Notes under the pieces: model-generated
What the model saw: only the letters and a program-made list of their open reading frames with translations
Told to the model about the DNA's origin: nothing
The model's database searches: none
In this document: piece after piece, positions 53,482 to 62,071 of the stretch
Layout: the number at the start of each line of letters is the position of its first letter
Position numbering within the stretch: the first letter of the stretch is position 1
Made by a program: the position numbers and the translations under genes
Assembly (NCBI RefSeq): GCF_052078665.1
Contig: NZ_JBQJIK010000030.1
Coordinates: 21,571-85,570 of the forward strand
Direction of reading: 5' to 3'
DNA: 64,000 bases
Origin: Inquilinus sp052078665
GTDB lineage: Bacteria; Pseudomonadota; Alphaproteobacteria; DSM-16000; Inquilinaceae

Positions 53482-53591
53482 GATCGTGATGTCCCGGTTG
53501 CATTTTTCTGACGCCGGCCAAAGATAAGATCGCGATGCCGGCCCGGCAAGGCGCTGGACGGCCGAGATTCCGCAACCCGGACATCCGGTTC

Positions 53592-55286
53592 ATGAGTGAG
53601 AACGCGATGAAGGCTCTCGACGACACCGCCCTGACGGGCCCGTCCGACGCCGGCTCCTCCGCCCCGGCCGACCGCCCGAAGACGGTGTTCGCGGCGCTGC
53701 GCCAGGAGATCTTCTCCCCGACGCTGTCCTTCCTGATGGAGGCCCATAACGGCCTGTCCGCCAAGATCGTCGAGGAAGCCGGCTTCCGCGGCATCTGGGC
53801 CTCGGGCCTGACCAATTCGGCCAGCCTGGGCCTGCGCGACAGCAACGAGGCGTCCTGGACCCAGGTGCTGGACGTGCTGGAATACATGGCCGACGCGACC
53901 CGGCTGCCGATCCTGGTCGACGGCGACACCGGCTACGGCAACTTCAACAATGTCCGCCGCCTGGTGCGCAAGCTGGGCGAGCGGCGGATCGCCGGGGTCT
54001 GCATCGAGGACAAGCTGTTCCCGAAGACCAACTCCTTCATCGGCGAGGCCCAGCCGCTGGCCGATATCGACGAGTTCTGCGGCCGCATCAAGGCCGGCAA
54101 GGACAGCCAGACCGACGACGACTTCGTGCTGGTGGCGCGGATCGAGGCGCTGATCTCCGGCCGCGGCATGGAGGAGGCGCTGCGCCGGGCAGAGGCCTAC
54201 CACGCCGCGGGTGCCGACGCGGTGCTGATCCATTCCAAGCAGTCCACGGCCAACGAGATCTTCGGCTTCACCGAGCGCTGGGCCAACCGGTCGCCGGTGG
54301 TGATCGTGCCGACCATGTACTACGCCACCTCGACCGACCTGTTCCGCCAGGCCGGCATCTCGACCGTGATCTGGGCCAACCACCTGCTGCGCTCCTCGAT
54401 CACGGCGATGCGCGAGACCGCGCACCGGATCTTCGAGGACCAGTCGCTGCGCGAGGTCGAGGGCCGGGTCGCCAGCGTCCGCGACATCTTCGCCCTGGTC
54501 GGCAATGCCGAACTGGAGGCGGCGGAGCGGCGCTACCTGCCCGGCAAGGCGGTGCCGAAGGCCGTGGTGCTGGCGGCGTCGCGCGGCGACCTGGGCGACG
54601 AGCTGACCCGCGACCAGCCGAAATGCATGATCGACGTGCGCGGCCAGTCGCTGCTGCAGCGTCTGGTCTCGACCCTGGGCGACAGCGGCCTGAAAGACGT
54701 CACCGTGGTCCGCGGCTACCGCAAGGAGGCGGTGGTGGTGCCGGGCATCAAGACGGTCGACAACGACCGCTATGACGAGACCGGCGAGGTCTACTCCCTG
54801 GCCCAGGCGCGCAAGGCGCTGGAGGGCGAGACGGTGGTGGCCTATGGCGACGTGCTGTTCCGCCGCTACATCCTGGACGGGCTGATGTCGAGCGAGGGCG
54901 ACATCGTCCTGGCGGTCGACGCCATGAGCCTGTCGGTCAAGCAGCCGAAGAAGACCCTGCGTGACCTGGTGGCCGCCGACCGGCCCTATTCCGGCAGCTA
55001 TCTCGACGACACCCCGGTGCATCTGAGGGCGATGTCGGAGTCGATCCCGGCCGGCGAAGTCAGCGGCGAATGGATCGGCCTGGCCCGGTTCAGCGCTCAG
55101 GGCTCGGTCTGGCTGCGCGAGGAGATCGACCGGATCGAGGCCGAGGGGCTGCTGGAGACGGCGGACCTGCCACTGCTGCTGACCCGGCTGGCCGTCCGCC
55201 ACCCGGTGGCGGTGCAGTATTTCACCGCCCATTGGCTGGATGTCGACACGCTGAGCGACCTGGCCGACGCGCGCAATTTTACCTAG
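53592..55286 (+). CDS. pepM: Phosphoenolpyruvate mutase fused to a PntC-like nucleotidyltransferase
   Basis: Makes the C-P bond by converting PEP to phosphonopyruvate. With the ATG at 53592 it is 564 aa; an ATG at 53535 would add 19 residues, and neither has a clear ribosome site. The mutase domain (to about residue 310) has the defining EDKLFPKTNS motif and LVDGDTGYGN. The C-terminal domain (about 320-564) is a nucleotidyltransferase: VVLAASRGDLGDELTRDQPK, then VVAYGDVLFRR. Such fusions activate aminoethylphosphonate with CTP. It heads the operon of pathway genes. Confidence 0.92.
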   Translation: MSENAMKALDDTALTGPSDAGSSAPADRPKTVFAALRQEIFSPTLSFLMEAHNGLSAKIVEEAGFRGIWASGLTNSASLGLRDSNEASWTQVLDVLEYMADATRLPILVDGDTGYGNFNNVRRLVRKLGERRIAGVCIEDKLFPKTNSFIGEAQPLADIDEFCGRIKAGKDSQTDDDFVLVARIEALISGRGMEEALRRAEAYHAAGADAVLIHSKQSTANEIFGFTERWANRSPVVIVPTMYYATSTDLFRQAGISTVIWANHLLRSSITAMRETAHRIFEDQSLREVEGRVASVRDIFALVGNAELEAAERRYLPGKAVPKAVVLAASRGDLGDELTRDQPKCMIDVRGQSLLQRLVSTLGDSGLKDVTVVRGYRKEAVVVPGIKTVDNDRYDETGEVYSLAQARKALEGETVVAYGDVLFRRYILDGLMSSEGDIVLAVDAMSLSVKQPKKTLRDLVAADRPYSGSYLDDTPVHLRAMSESIPAGEVSGEWIGLARFSAQGSVWLREEIDRIEAEGLLETADLPLLLTRLAVRHPVAVQYFTAHWLDVDTLSDLADARNFT

Positions 55287-55364
55287 TGGAGAAGCGGCGC
55301 GCGACCCTGCCATGCGTCCGTGCGCCGCTTCCCTCCAGGCCGATCGCGCTCTAGAACGTCCGGC

Positions 55365-56537
55365 ATGATCACCGCAGACGAGTTCATCGCAGCGGCGAAG
55401 GCGCGCGGCCACGACTTCTACACCGGGGTTCCGTGCAGCTTCCTGACCCCGCTGATCAATGGCGTGCTGTCGAGCCCGGCCCTGACCTATGTCGGCGCCG
55501 CCAGCGAGGGCGAGGCGGTGGCAATCGCCGCCGGCGCCTGGCTGGCCGGGCGCCGCACCGTGGTGATGTGCCAGAACTCCGGCCTGGGCAACGCGGTCAA
55601 CCCGCTGACCTCGCTGAACGCGCCGTTCCGCATCCCGACCCTGTTCATCACCACCTGGCGCGGCCAGCCCGGTCAGCCGGACGAGCCGCAGCACGAGGTG
55701 ATGGGCCGCATCACCCAGGACCTGCTGGAGCTGATCGAGGTGCCGCAGGCTCCCTTCCCGGCTACGCCCGAGGCACTGGGTCCGGCGCTGGACCAGGCCT
55801 CGGCCCGCATGGACGAGACCGGGCTGCCCTATGCCTTCGTCATGAAGAAGGGCGACGTCCGCGACGCGGATCTGCGGGCGCCGCCGCCCGCCCTGCCCCG
55901 CCCCGGCCGCCGCGCCGACTGGCCGGAGGTCGGGCCGCGCCCGACCCGGGCGGCGGTGCTGGAGCGCTTCCTGGCCCTGACCGACGACCGCACCGCCGTG
56001 GTCGCCACCACCGGCAAGGCCGGGCGCGAGCTGTTCACCCTGGCCGACCGGAAGCAGCATATCTACCAGGTCGGGTCGATGGGCGGCGCCTCCGGCATGG
56101 CCCTGGGCGTGGCGCTGAACACCCCGGCGCCGGTCGTGGTGCTGGACGGCGACGGTGCCGCGCTGATGAAGCTGGGCACCTTCGCCACCATCGGCGCCCA
56201 GGCGCCCGGCAACCTGATCCACATCCTGCTCGACAACGGCGTGCATGACTCGACCGGCGGCCAGGCCACGGTCTCCGCCTCGGTCGATTTCGCCGCTGTG
56301 GCGCTGGCCTGCGGCTATCAGTTCGCCGCCGCCTGCGCCAGCCTGGACGGGTTCGAGGCCGCGTTCCGCGCTGCCTCCGAGGCACCGCGGCCGGCGCTGA
56401 TCCATGTCCGCATCGCCCCGGGCTCGATGGAGAAGCTGGGCCGACCGACTGTGTCGCCGGCCGATGTCGCCCGCCGGTTCAAAGCCTTCCTCGCCGGCCT
56501 GCGCCCGGCCGCAACGGGTGTCGGCTCCGCATCATGA
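55365..56537 (+). CDS. ppd: Phosphonopyruvate decarboxylase
   Basis: ThDP-dependent enzyme that decarboxylates phosphonopyruvate to phosphonoacetaldehyde, pulling the unfavourable PEP-mutase reaction forward. The protein is 390 aa, normal for Ppd. It has FYTGVPCSFLTPLI at the start, then QNSGLGNAVNPLTSL. The ThDP/Mg motif is GDGAALMKLG...LLDNGVHDSTGG. The ATG at 55365 gives the family N-terminus. It overlaps the next gene by 4 bases. Confidence 0.94.
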   Translation: MITADEFIAAAKARGHDFYTGVPCSFLTPLINGVLSSPALTYVGAASEGEAVAIAAGAWLAGRRTVVMCQNSGLGNAVNPLTSLNAPFRIPTLFITTWRGQPGQPDEPQHEVMGRITQDLLELIEVPQAPFPATPEALGPALDQASARMDETGLPYAFVMKKGDVRDADLRAPPPALPRPGRRADWPEVGPRPTRAAVLERFLALTDDRTAVVATTGKAGRELFTLADRKQHIYQVGSMGGASGMALGVALNTPAPVVVLDGDGAALMKLGTFATIGAQAPGNLIHILLDNGVHDSTGGQATVSASVDFAAVALACGYQFAAACASLDGFEAAFRAASEAPRPALIHVRIAPGSMEKLGRPTVSPADVARRFKAFLAGLRPAATGVGSAS

Positions 56538-57532
56538 AATGGCCTGCCTGCATCGGGATCGCCGTCGGCCTGACGGTCGCGGTCGTGCTGGTCTGGCTGA
56601 CCGGCGCGGCCGAGATCTGGGCCGCGCTGACCGGCGCCGGCTGGGGCATCCTGGCCGTCATCGCCCTGCACTTCCCGCAATTCCTGTTCTCCTCGCTCGG
56701 CTGGCGCGTGCTGGTGCCGGAGCGGCCGGTGCCGCCGCTGAGCTTCTTCATCCGGCTGCGCTGGATCCGCGAGGCGATCAACTCGCTGCTGCCGGTGGCG
56801 CAGATCGGCGGCGAGCTGATCACCGCCCGGCTGCTGGCGATGCGCGGCGTGCCGCTGAACCGGTCCGGCGCCGCCATCGTCGTCGACCTGACCACGCAGA
56901 TGGCCAGCCAGGTGGTGTTCACCGTCTTCGGTCTGGTCCTGCTGTTCCTCGGCGCCCATGATGGCACGATGACGCCCTGGATCATCGCCGGCGCCGGCGT
57001 CGGCCTGGTGCTTGTCGTGCTGTTCGTCGGCGCCCAGCGCTTCGGCATGTTCAAGGTGCTGGAGCGGGCGCTGATCCGCCTGGCCGACAAGTTCGGCTGG
57101 TCCTCGCTGGGCGAGGTCTCCGGCCTGCATGATTCGATCGTGTCGCTGTATGGCAACCATGCCCGCCGGGTCTGGATCTCCGGCGGCCAGCACCTGGTCT
57201 CCTGGCTGCTCGGCTGCCTGGAGATCTGGGCGACACTGTGGGCGCTGGGCCTCGAGCCCAGCCTGCGCGACGCGGTGATCATCGAGAGCCTGGCCCAGGC
57301 CGTCCGCGTCGCCGGGGTGCTGGTGCCCGGCGCGCTGGGCGTGCAGGAGGGCGGCTTCATCGTCATCTGCGGCCTGCTCGGCATCCCGCCGCACAGCGCC
57401 GTGGCCATGGCGCTGATCCGCCGCATCCGCGAGATCGCGCTGGGCGTGCCCGGCCTGATGGCCTGGCAGGCCATGGAGGGCCGGCACCTGGCCCGGCGCC
57501 GCCGCGCCCGCGCCTCGGAGGCCTCGTCATGA
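56534..57532 (+). CDS. LPG-synthase-TM / HpnL-like membrane protein
   Basis: A 332-aa multi-pass protein (about eight hydrophobic segments) of the flippase-like UPF0104 / lysylphosphatidylglycerol synthase TM family, which also includes HpnL. Family marks are IREAINSLLPVAQIGGELIT and GVLVPGALGVQEGGFI. It overlaps ppd and phnW by 4 bases each, so it belongs to the phosphonate operon. It could flip or present the lipid that receives the phosphonate headgroup. A hopanoid link through the HpnL likeness is possible but unproven. Confidence 0.82.
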   Translation: MKWPACIGIAVGLTVAVVLVWLTGAAEIWAALTGAGWGILAVIALHFPQFLFSSLGWRVLVPERPVPPLSFFIRLRWIREAINSLLPVAQIGGELITARLLAMRGVPLNRSGAAIVVDLTTQMASQVVFTVFGLVLLFLGAHDGTMTPWIIAGAGVGLVLVVLFVGAQRFGMFKVLERALIRLADKFGWSSLGEVSGLHDSIVSLYGNHARRVWISGGQHLVSWLLGCLEIWATLWALGLEPSLRDAVIIESLAQAVRVAGVLVPGALGVQEGGFIVICGLLGIPPHSAVAMALIRRIREIALGVPGLMAWQAMEGRHLARRRRARASEASS

Positions 57533-58635
57533 CCTGGTCCGCGGAAGAGCCGGCCCTGCTGACCCCGGGCCCGCTGACCACCCGGATCGAGACGCGCCGC
57601 GCCATGCTGCGCGACTGGGGCTCGCGCGACCGCGCCTTCATCGCCCTGACGGCGGAGCTGCGGCAGCGGCTGCTGGACGTCGCCCGCGCCGAAGCCAGCC
57701 ATGTCGCGATCCCGCTGCAGGGCAGCGGCACCTTCATCGTCGAGGCCGCCATCGCCACGCTGCTGCCGCCCTCCGGCAAGCTGCTGGGGCTGGCCAACGG
57801 CGCCTATGGCGAGCGCATGGTCGCCATCGCCAGCCGCCTGGGCCGGTCGGTCGAGGCCCTGCGCTGGCCGGAGGACCGGCCGGTGGAGCCGGAGCGGGTC
57901 GACGCGGCGCTGGCGGCCGACCCGTCCATCACCCATGTTGCCCTGGTCCATTGCGAGACCACCTCGGGCATCCTCAATCCGTTCGAGGCGGTGGCTGCCG
58001 TCGTCGCCAAGCACGGGCGGGCGCTGATCCTGGACGCGATGAGCAGCTTCGGCGCGCTACCGATCGACCTCTCGACCACGCCGGCCGCGGCGGTGCTGGC
58101 CTCCAGCAACAAGGGGCTGGAGGGCGTGCCCGGAATCGGCTTCGCCCTGGTGGAGCGGCAGGCGATCGCGGCGGCGAAGGGCAACAGCCCGTCCGTCAGC
58201 CTCGACCTGCACGACCAATGGCACGGCTTCGAGGGCAACGGCCAGTGGCGCTTCACCCCGCCGGTGCAGGTGGTGGCGGCGCTGGTCGAGGCGCTGCGGC
58301 TGCTGGAGGCCGAGGGCGGGCCGGCCGCCCGGCTGCGCCGCTACCAGGACAATTTCGACACGCTGGCGGCCGGCATGGCCCGGCTGGGCTTCCGCCTGTT
58401 CCTCGACCCGGCGGTGCAGGCGCCGATCATCGCCACCTTCCACCCGCTGGACGACCCGCACTTCGCCTTCGAGCCCTTCTACGAGGCGCTGGCCGCGCGC
58501 GGCTTCCTGATCTATCCAGGGAAGCTGACCCGGGCCGACAGCTTCCGCATCGGCTGCATCGGGGCCCTCGACCGCAACGATTTCCAGGCCCTGCTCGTTG
58601 CCATCGAGGACGCGTTGTCGGAGATGCGCCGATGA
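57529..58635 (+). CDS. phnW: 2-aminoethylphosphonate-pyruvate transaminase
   Basis: PLP enzyme, 368 aa, here probably run in the biosynthetic direction: phosphonoacetaldehyde plus an amino donor gives 2-aminoethylphosphonate. Family features are LLTPGPLTT at the start, GSGTFIVEAA, VHCETTSG, DAMSSFGA, and the PLP-lysine in SSNKGLEGVPG. The start overlaps the preceding stop. No phosphonoacetaldehyde hydrolase is present, supporting synthesis over breakdown. Confidence 0.92.
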   Translation: MTWSAEEPALLTPGPLTTRIETRRAMLRDWGSRDRAFIALTAELRQRLLDVARAEASHVAIPLQGSGTFIVEAAIATLLPPSGKLLGLANGAYGERMVAIASRLGRSVEALRWPEDRPVEPERVDAALAADPSITHVALVHCETTSGILNPFEAVAAVVAKHGRALILDAMSSFGALPIDLSTTPAAAVLASSNKGLEGVPGIGFALVERQAIAAAKGNSPSVSLDLHDQWHGFEGNGQWRFTPPVQVVAALVEALRLLEAEGGPAARLRRYQDNFDTLAAGMARLGFRLFLDPAVQAPIIATFHPLDDPHFAFEPFYEALAARGFLIYPGKLTRADSFRIGCIGALDRNDFQALLVAIEDALSEMRR

Positions 58636-59051
58636 AGATCCCATTCCTCGCCTGCGCCTTTCTGGGGTTCGGCGCCGCCGCGGCGTCTGCGGCGACGGTC
58701 GAGATCACCGTCACCGACATCAGGGAAGCCAAGGGCACGATCCGGATGGCCCTGTGCCCGCAGGCGCAGTTCCTGAAGGACGACTGCCCCTACAGCGGCA
58801 CGGCGCCGGCCACGGTGCCGCAGGCCACCGTGGTGATCCAGAACGTCGCCCCCGGCGTCTACGCGGCGCAGGGCTATCACGACGTCAACGACAACCACGA
58901 AGTCGACCGGACCCTGCTGGGCGTGCCGGAGGAAGGCGTCGCCTTCTCGCGCAACCCCTCCTATTTCTTCGCCCCGCCGGATTTCAAGGACGCGTCCTTC
59001 ACCGTCGGCCCGCGCGAGGCGCTGATCACCGTCCGGCTGCGCTACTTCTGA
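58632..59051 (+). CDS. DUF2141 secreted protein
   Basis: A 139-aa exported protein with a Sec signal peptide ending at about residue 20 (AAASA then ATVEITV). The mature part is a beta-sandwich-like DUF2141 domain, with VAPGVYAAQGYHDVNDNHEVD and a GVAFSRNP loop. Function is unknown. The ATG overlaps the phnW stop, so it is probably the last gene of the phosphonate operon. Confidence 0.8.
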   Translation: MKIPFLACAFLGFGAAAASAATVEITVTDIREAKGTIRMALCPQAQFLKDDCPYSGTAPATVPQATVVIQNVAPGVYAAQGYHDVNDNHEVDRTLLGVPEEGVAFSRNPSYFFAPPDFKDASFTVGPREALITVRLRYF

Positions 59052-59647
59052 ACCGTCGCGGGCTTCGGGCGGCGCGCCAGCACCCCGAGCCAGAGCGCGC
59101 CCGCCGGCGTGATCACCGCCGCCGCGACCAGCATCGGCCAGGCCAGGCCGAGCCAGACGAAGACCGGCACCAGGGCCAGGGCGTCGTCGGGATCGACCAC
59201 CACGCCGCGATGGCGCATGGCGTAGCGCGACAGCTCGATCACCTTGGTCACGTTGAGCTGCCAGAACAGCACGCCGATGCCGAGGCCGGCGGCGGCGCCG
59301 AGCAGGACCGGGGCGAAGCCGAGACCGGCCAGGGCCAAGCCGATGCCGATGCCGATGAAGGCGATCGCGTCGCACAGGCAGTCGACGCACAGATCGTAGC
59401 GGTGGCCCCAGGGGCTGGCCTGCCCGGTCTGCCGGGCCAGCTCGCCGTCGGCGCGGTCGAGCAGCATCGACAGCAGGAACACGACCCCGCCGAGATCGGC
59501 CCAGATCCCGCCGCAGGCGAAGCCAACCGCGGCCGCCACGCCGGTGGCCAGCCGCATGGTGGTGAGCTGGTTGGGGGTGACGCCGGTCGGCGCCACCCGC
59601 CGGACCGCGGGGCGGACGATACGGTGGATCAGGGTGTCTTGGCTCAT
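59042..59647 (-). CDS. CDP-alcohol phosphatidyltransferase
   Basis: A 201-aa integral-membrane enzyme. The CDP-alcohol motif D-x2-D-G-x2-A-R-x8-G-x3-D-x3-D is complete (LDRADGELAR, then GHRYDLCVD). Several membrane helices follow. Convergent with the phosphonate operon, it probably transfers aminoethylphosphonate from its CDP form to diacylglycerol, or swaps headgroups. It is the step that makes this a phosphonolipid cluster. Substrate is inferred from context. Confidence 0.85.
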   Translation of the reverse strand: MSQDTLIHRIVRPAVRRVAPTGVTPNQLTTMRLATGVAAAVGFACGGIWADLGGVVFLLSMLLDRADGELARQTGQASPWGHRYDLCVDCLCDAIAFIGIGIGLALAGLGFAPVLLGAAAGLGIGVLFWQLNVTKVIELSRYAMRHRGVVVDPDDALALVPVFVWLGLAWPMLVAAAVITPAGALWLGVLARRPKPATVQK

Positions 59648-59856
59648 CCTAGGTCTGCTGTCTCCGCGCCCGTCCCGGAGGCGCCCCTCTAGGTTTCTAA
59701 ACCATCAAGCCGAAAGCAAGGCAACGGTCTGGCCATGCCGCGGCGTCGAACCGGCGATGCATCTCCACACGCCGACGCGATTGCAATCCGTCGCCGGTCC
59801 TGCGAAATGATAGAAACGTCGCGCTGGGTTCCGCTGCCTGCCGAGGCTGTCTTCGC

Positions 59857-60453
59857 ATGACTGCGCCCATACCCTCCCGCCCCCTGGGCCCCATTCTGAC
59901 TCGCCGCGCCGCGCTCGGCGTGGTCGGCGGCATTGCCCTGGCCGGGCCGGCCGCCTATGCCCTGCCCCCGGCCGCCCGGCCCGGCTCGCTGCTGGACGAG
60001 GTGCACAACCGGGTCGAGCCTTATCTCGAACTCGGCCACGCCCACACCGGCGAGAGCTATACCGGCCGGTTCTACGGCGCCGCCGGCTATGACGTCGCGG
60101 AGCTGCAGAAGCTCGACTGGTTCCTGCGCGACTGGCGGCAGCGCGCGAGCGTGCAGATCGACCCGCGGCTGTTCTGGGCGCTGGCGGTGATCCGCGCCGT
60201 GACCCAGCGGGCCGGCTTCAGCGGCAAGGCGACGGTCAATTCCGGCTATCGCACGCTGAAGACCAACTCCTCGCTCGAAGGGACGGCCCGCAACTCCCTG
60301 CACATGGCCGGCCGGGCCATCGACCTGACCTTCGAGAAGGTCCCGCCGAGCCAGCTCGTCGGCTGCGCCCTGGCGCTGCAGATCGGCGGCGTCGGCCAGT
60401 ATCCCGGCTTCACCCATATCGATTCCGGCAATCTGCGCACCTGGGGAGGTTGA
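59857..60453 (+). CDS. YcbK/DUF882-type M15 peptidase-like protein
   Basis: A 198-aa exported protein with an N-terminal signal including Arg-Arg (LTRRAALGVVGG), possibly Tat. The domain is DUF882/peptidase M15_3: VNSGYRTLKTN, the HxxxxxxD zinc motif HMAGRAIDL, and GFTHIDSG. Such proteins trim or bind peptidoglycan. It stands between the phosphatidyltransferase and pilus genes, with a short promoter gap. Confidence 0.84.
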   Translation: MTAPIPSRPLGPILTRRAALGVVGGIALAGPAAYALPPAARPGSLLDEVHNRVEPYLELGHAHTGESYTGRFYGAAGYDVAELQKLDWFLRDWRQRASVQIDPRLFWALAVIRAVTQRAGFSGKATVNSGYRTLKTNSSLEGTARNSLHMAGRAIDLTFEKVPPSQLVGCALALQIGGVGQYPGFTHIDSGNLRTWGG

Positions 60454-60592
60454 GACCAGGGACGCGATTCCCAATCGCGGGGTCGACGCGACCGCGTGAT
60501 CGTCCTATCCATGTTCCAGCCATGCGTGACCGCGCAGGCGCGCCCGTCAGAGGCGCCCCGGACTCGCTTTTCCAAGGGGAGAGCCCGCCGCC

Positions 60593-61360
60593 ATGCCGTT
60601 CCCGTTCACCCGTGCCGTCGCCGCCTTCGGCCTCGCCCTAATCGTCGCGGGCTGCGGCGAATCGTCGACGACCTCGCTGCTGCGGATGGGCGACAGCATC
60701 CGCGCCGCCGGCGACCCGGAGACCGCGGTCACCTTCTACCAGCGCGCCGCGACCGAGGACCCCGACAATCCCCTGCCGATGATCAAGCTGGGCGACGCGA
60801 CGCTGCAGGGCGGCGACCCGGTGCGCGCCGCCAGCTACTATCACGCCGCCCTGGCGATCGAGCCGACCAACGCCGACGCCCTGCGCGGCCTGGGCAAGGT
60901 GCAGCTGGCCCAGGGCAAGCCGCAGGAGGCGATCGCGGTCCTCGACCAGGCGCTGGCCCGCAAGCCGGAGGACGTCTCGACCGTGCTGGCCAAGGGCACC
61001 GCCCTGGCCCTGCTGGGCCGGCCGCAGGAGGCGCAGGGGCTGTATCAGAAGGCGCTGGCCAAGGAGCCCGCCAATGTCAGCCTGAAGACCAACCTGGCCC
61101 TCTCCTATGCCCTGGCCGGCAACACCGGCGAGGCGGTGCGGGTGATGCGCGAGGCCGCCGCCGCGCCGGACGCCACCGCCGTGCAGCAGCGCAACCTGGC
61201 GCTGGTTCTGGCGATGGACGGCAAGACCCAGGAGGCGCGCAAGGTGGCCGATGCGGTCCTGCCGGCGAAGGAGGCGCGCAACCTGCTCAACGCGGCGCGC
61301 CGGATCCGCGGCATGAAGGACCCCGTGCGGCGGGCCCAGGCGATCGGCACGATCGGCTGA
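60593..61360 (+). CDS. tadD: TPR lipoprotein, TadD-like pilus assembly protein
   Basis: A 255-aa lipoprotein. Signal peptide with lipobox VAGC (Cys at about residue 21). About five TPR repeats follow, such as AVTFYQRAATEDPDNP, AASYYHAALAIEPTNA and AQGLYQKALAKEPANV. TadD is thought to be a pilotin or assembly factor for the Tad secretin. It is convergent with cpaD, which supports the assignment. Confidence 0.82.
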   Translation: MPFPFTRAVAAFGLALIVAGCGESSTTSLLRMGDSIRAAGDPETAVTFYQRAATEDPDNPLPMIKLGDATLQGGDPVRAASYYHAALAIEPTNADALRGLGKVQLAQGKPQEAIAVLDQALARKPEDVSTVLAKGTALALLGRPQEAQGLYQKALAKEPANVSLKTNLALSYALAGNTGEAVRVMREAAAAPDATAVQQRNLALVLAMDGKTQEARKVADAVLPAKEARNLLNAARRIRGMKDPVRRAQAIGTIG

Positions 61361-61385
61361 GCCGCAGCACCGGTGCCGCCCCCGG

Positions 61386-62063
61386 CTACTGGGCGGCGCC
61401 GGAGATGTCGGTGGTGCCGGACCCGGCCGCCGCCGGCGGCAGGACCACGCCCGCCTGACCGTGGTCGGCGCGGGAGTCGGTCCCGGAATCCGTCTGGTCG
61501 TCGCCGCCCAGCTGCAGATAGCGCTCGGCCGCGCGGACCGACGGGTTGGCGAAGGCCGGCCCCATCTGGCGGCCCTGGAACAGGTCGCTCTTGCGCTCGA
61601 CCTGCTGCGCCAGGTTGAGGTCGCTGGCGCAGCCGAGCGGCAAGTCCTCCGGCAGCGAGCCGTCGGGGTTCATGCAGCGCTTCGGCCACAGCACCGGCTG
61701 TCCGGCCGCCGCCACCTGCACCGTGTCGGAAGCGGATGGATCGTTGACCAGCGAGATGCTGTACGGCCCGGCGCTGCGCACCACCGCCGCGATCGCCTCC
61801 TGCCGTGCCGCCGCCTTCGGGCCGCCGGCCGCGACGGTGACCGACGAGCCCGGCGTCAGGCCGGAGCCGCGGACGAACTCGACCAGCCGGGCGCGCTCGG
61901 TCGGGCTCAGGCTCGACGCCTGGGGCGCGAACAGCACCGGATGGGCCATCGGCGTCGACAGGGTGGTGTAGCCGTCGTCGGGCCAGTCCGGGATCTTGTG
62001 TTCGCAGGCGGCCAGGACACCGGCCAGGGCGATGACCGCGAGATGGTGGATCGGGAACCTCAT
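61386..62063 (-). CDS. cpaD: CpaD-family pilus assembly lipoprotein
   Basis: A 225-aa lipoprotein with lipobox LAAC (Cys at about residue 20). The mature CpaD domain has LSPTERARLVEFVRGSG, a peptidoglycan-binding-like region, and DLPLGCASDLNLAQQV with the family's conserved Cys. A Gly/Ala/Pro-rich tail follows. It lies 8 bases after cpaC and helps assemble the outer-membrane secretin of the Tad pilus. Confidence 0.88.
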   Translation of the reverse strand: MRFPIHHLAVIALAGVLAACEHKIPDWPDDGYTTLSTPMAHPVLFAPQASSLSPTERARLVEFVRGSGLTPGSSVTVAAGGPKAAARQEAIAAVVRSAGPYSISLVNDPSASDTVQVAAAGQPVLWPKRCMNPDGSLPEDLPLGCASDLNLAQQVERKSDLFQGRQMGPAFANPSVRAAERYLQLGGDDQTDSGTDSRADHGQAGVVLPPAAAGSGTTDISGAAQ

Positions 62064-62071
62064 GGCGCGTC

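Noticed and set aside
51926..58635. 2-aminoethylphosphonate degradation cluster
   Set aside because: PhnX, PhnA, PhnY/PhnZ pairs and phosphonate importers are absent, while PEP mutase and decarboxylase (biosynthetic) are present.
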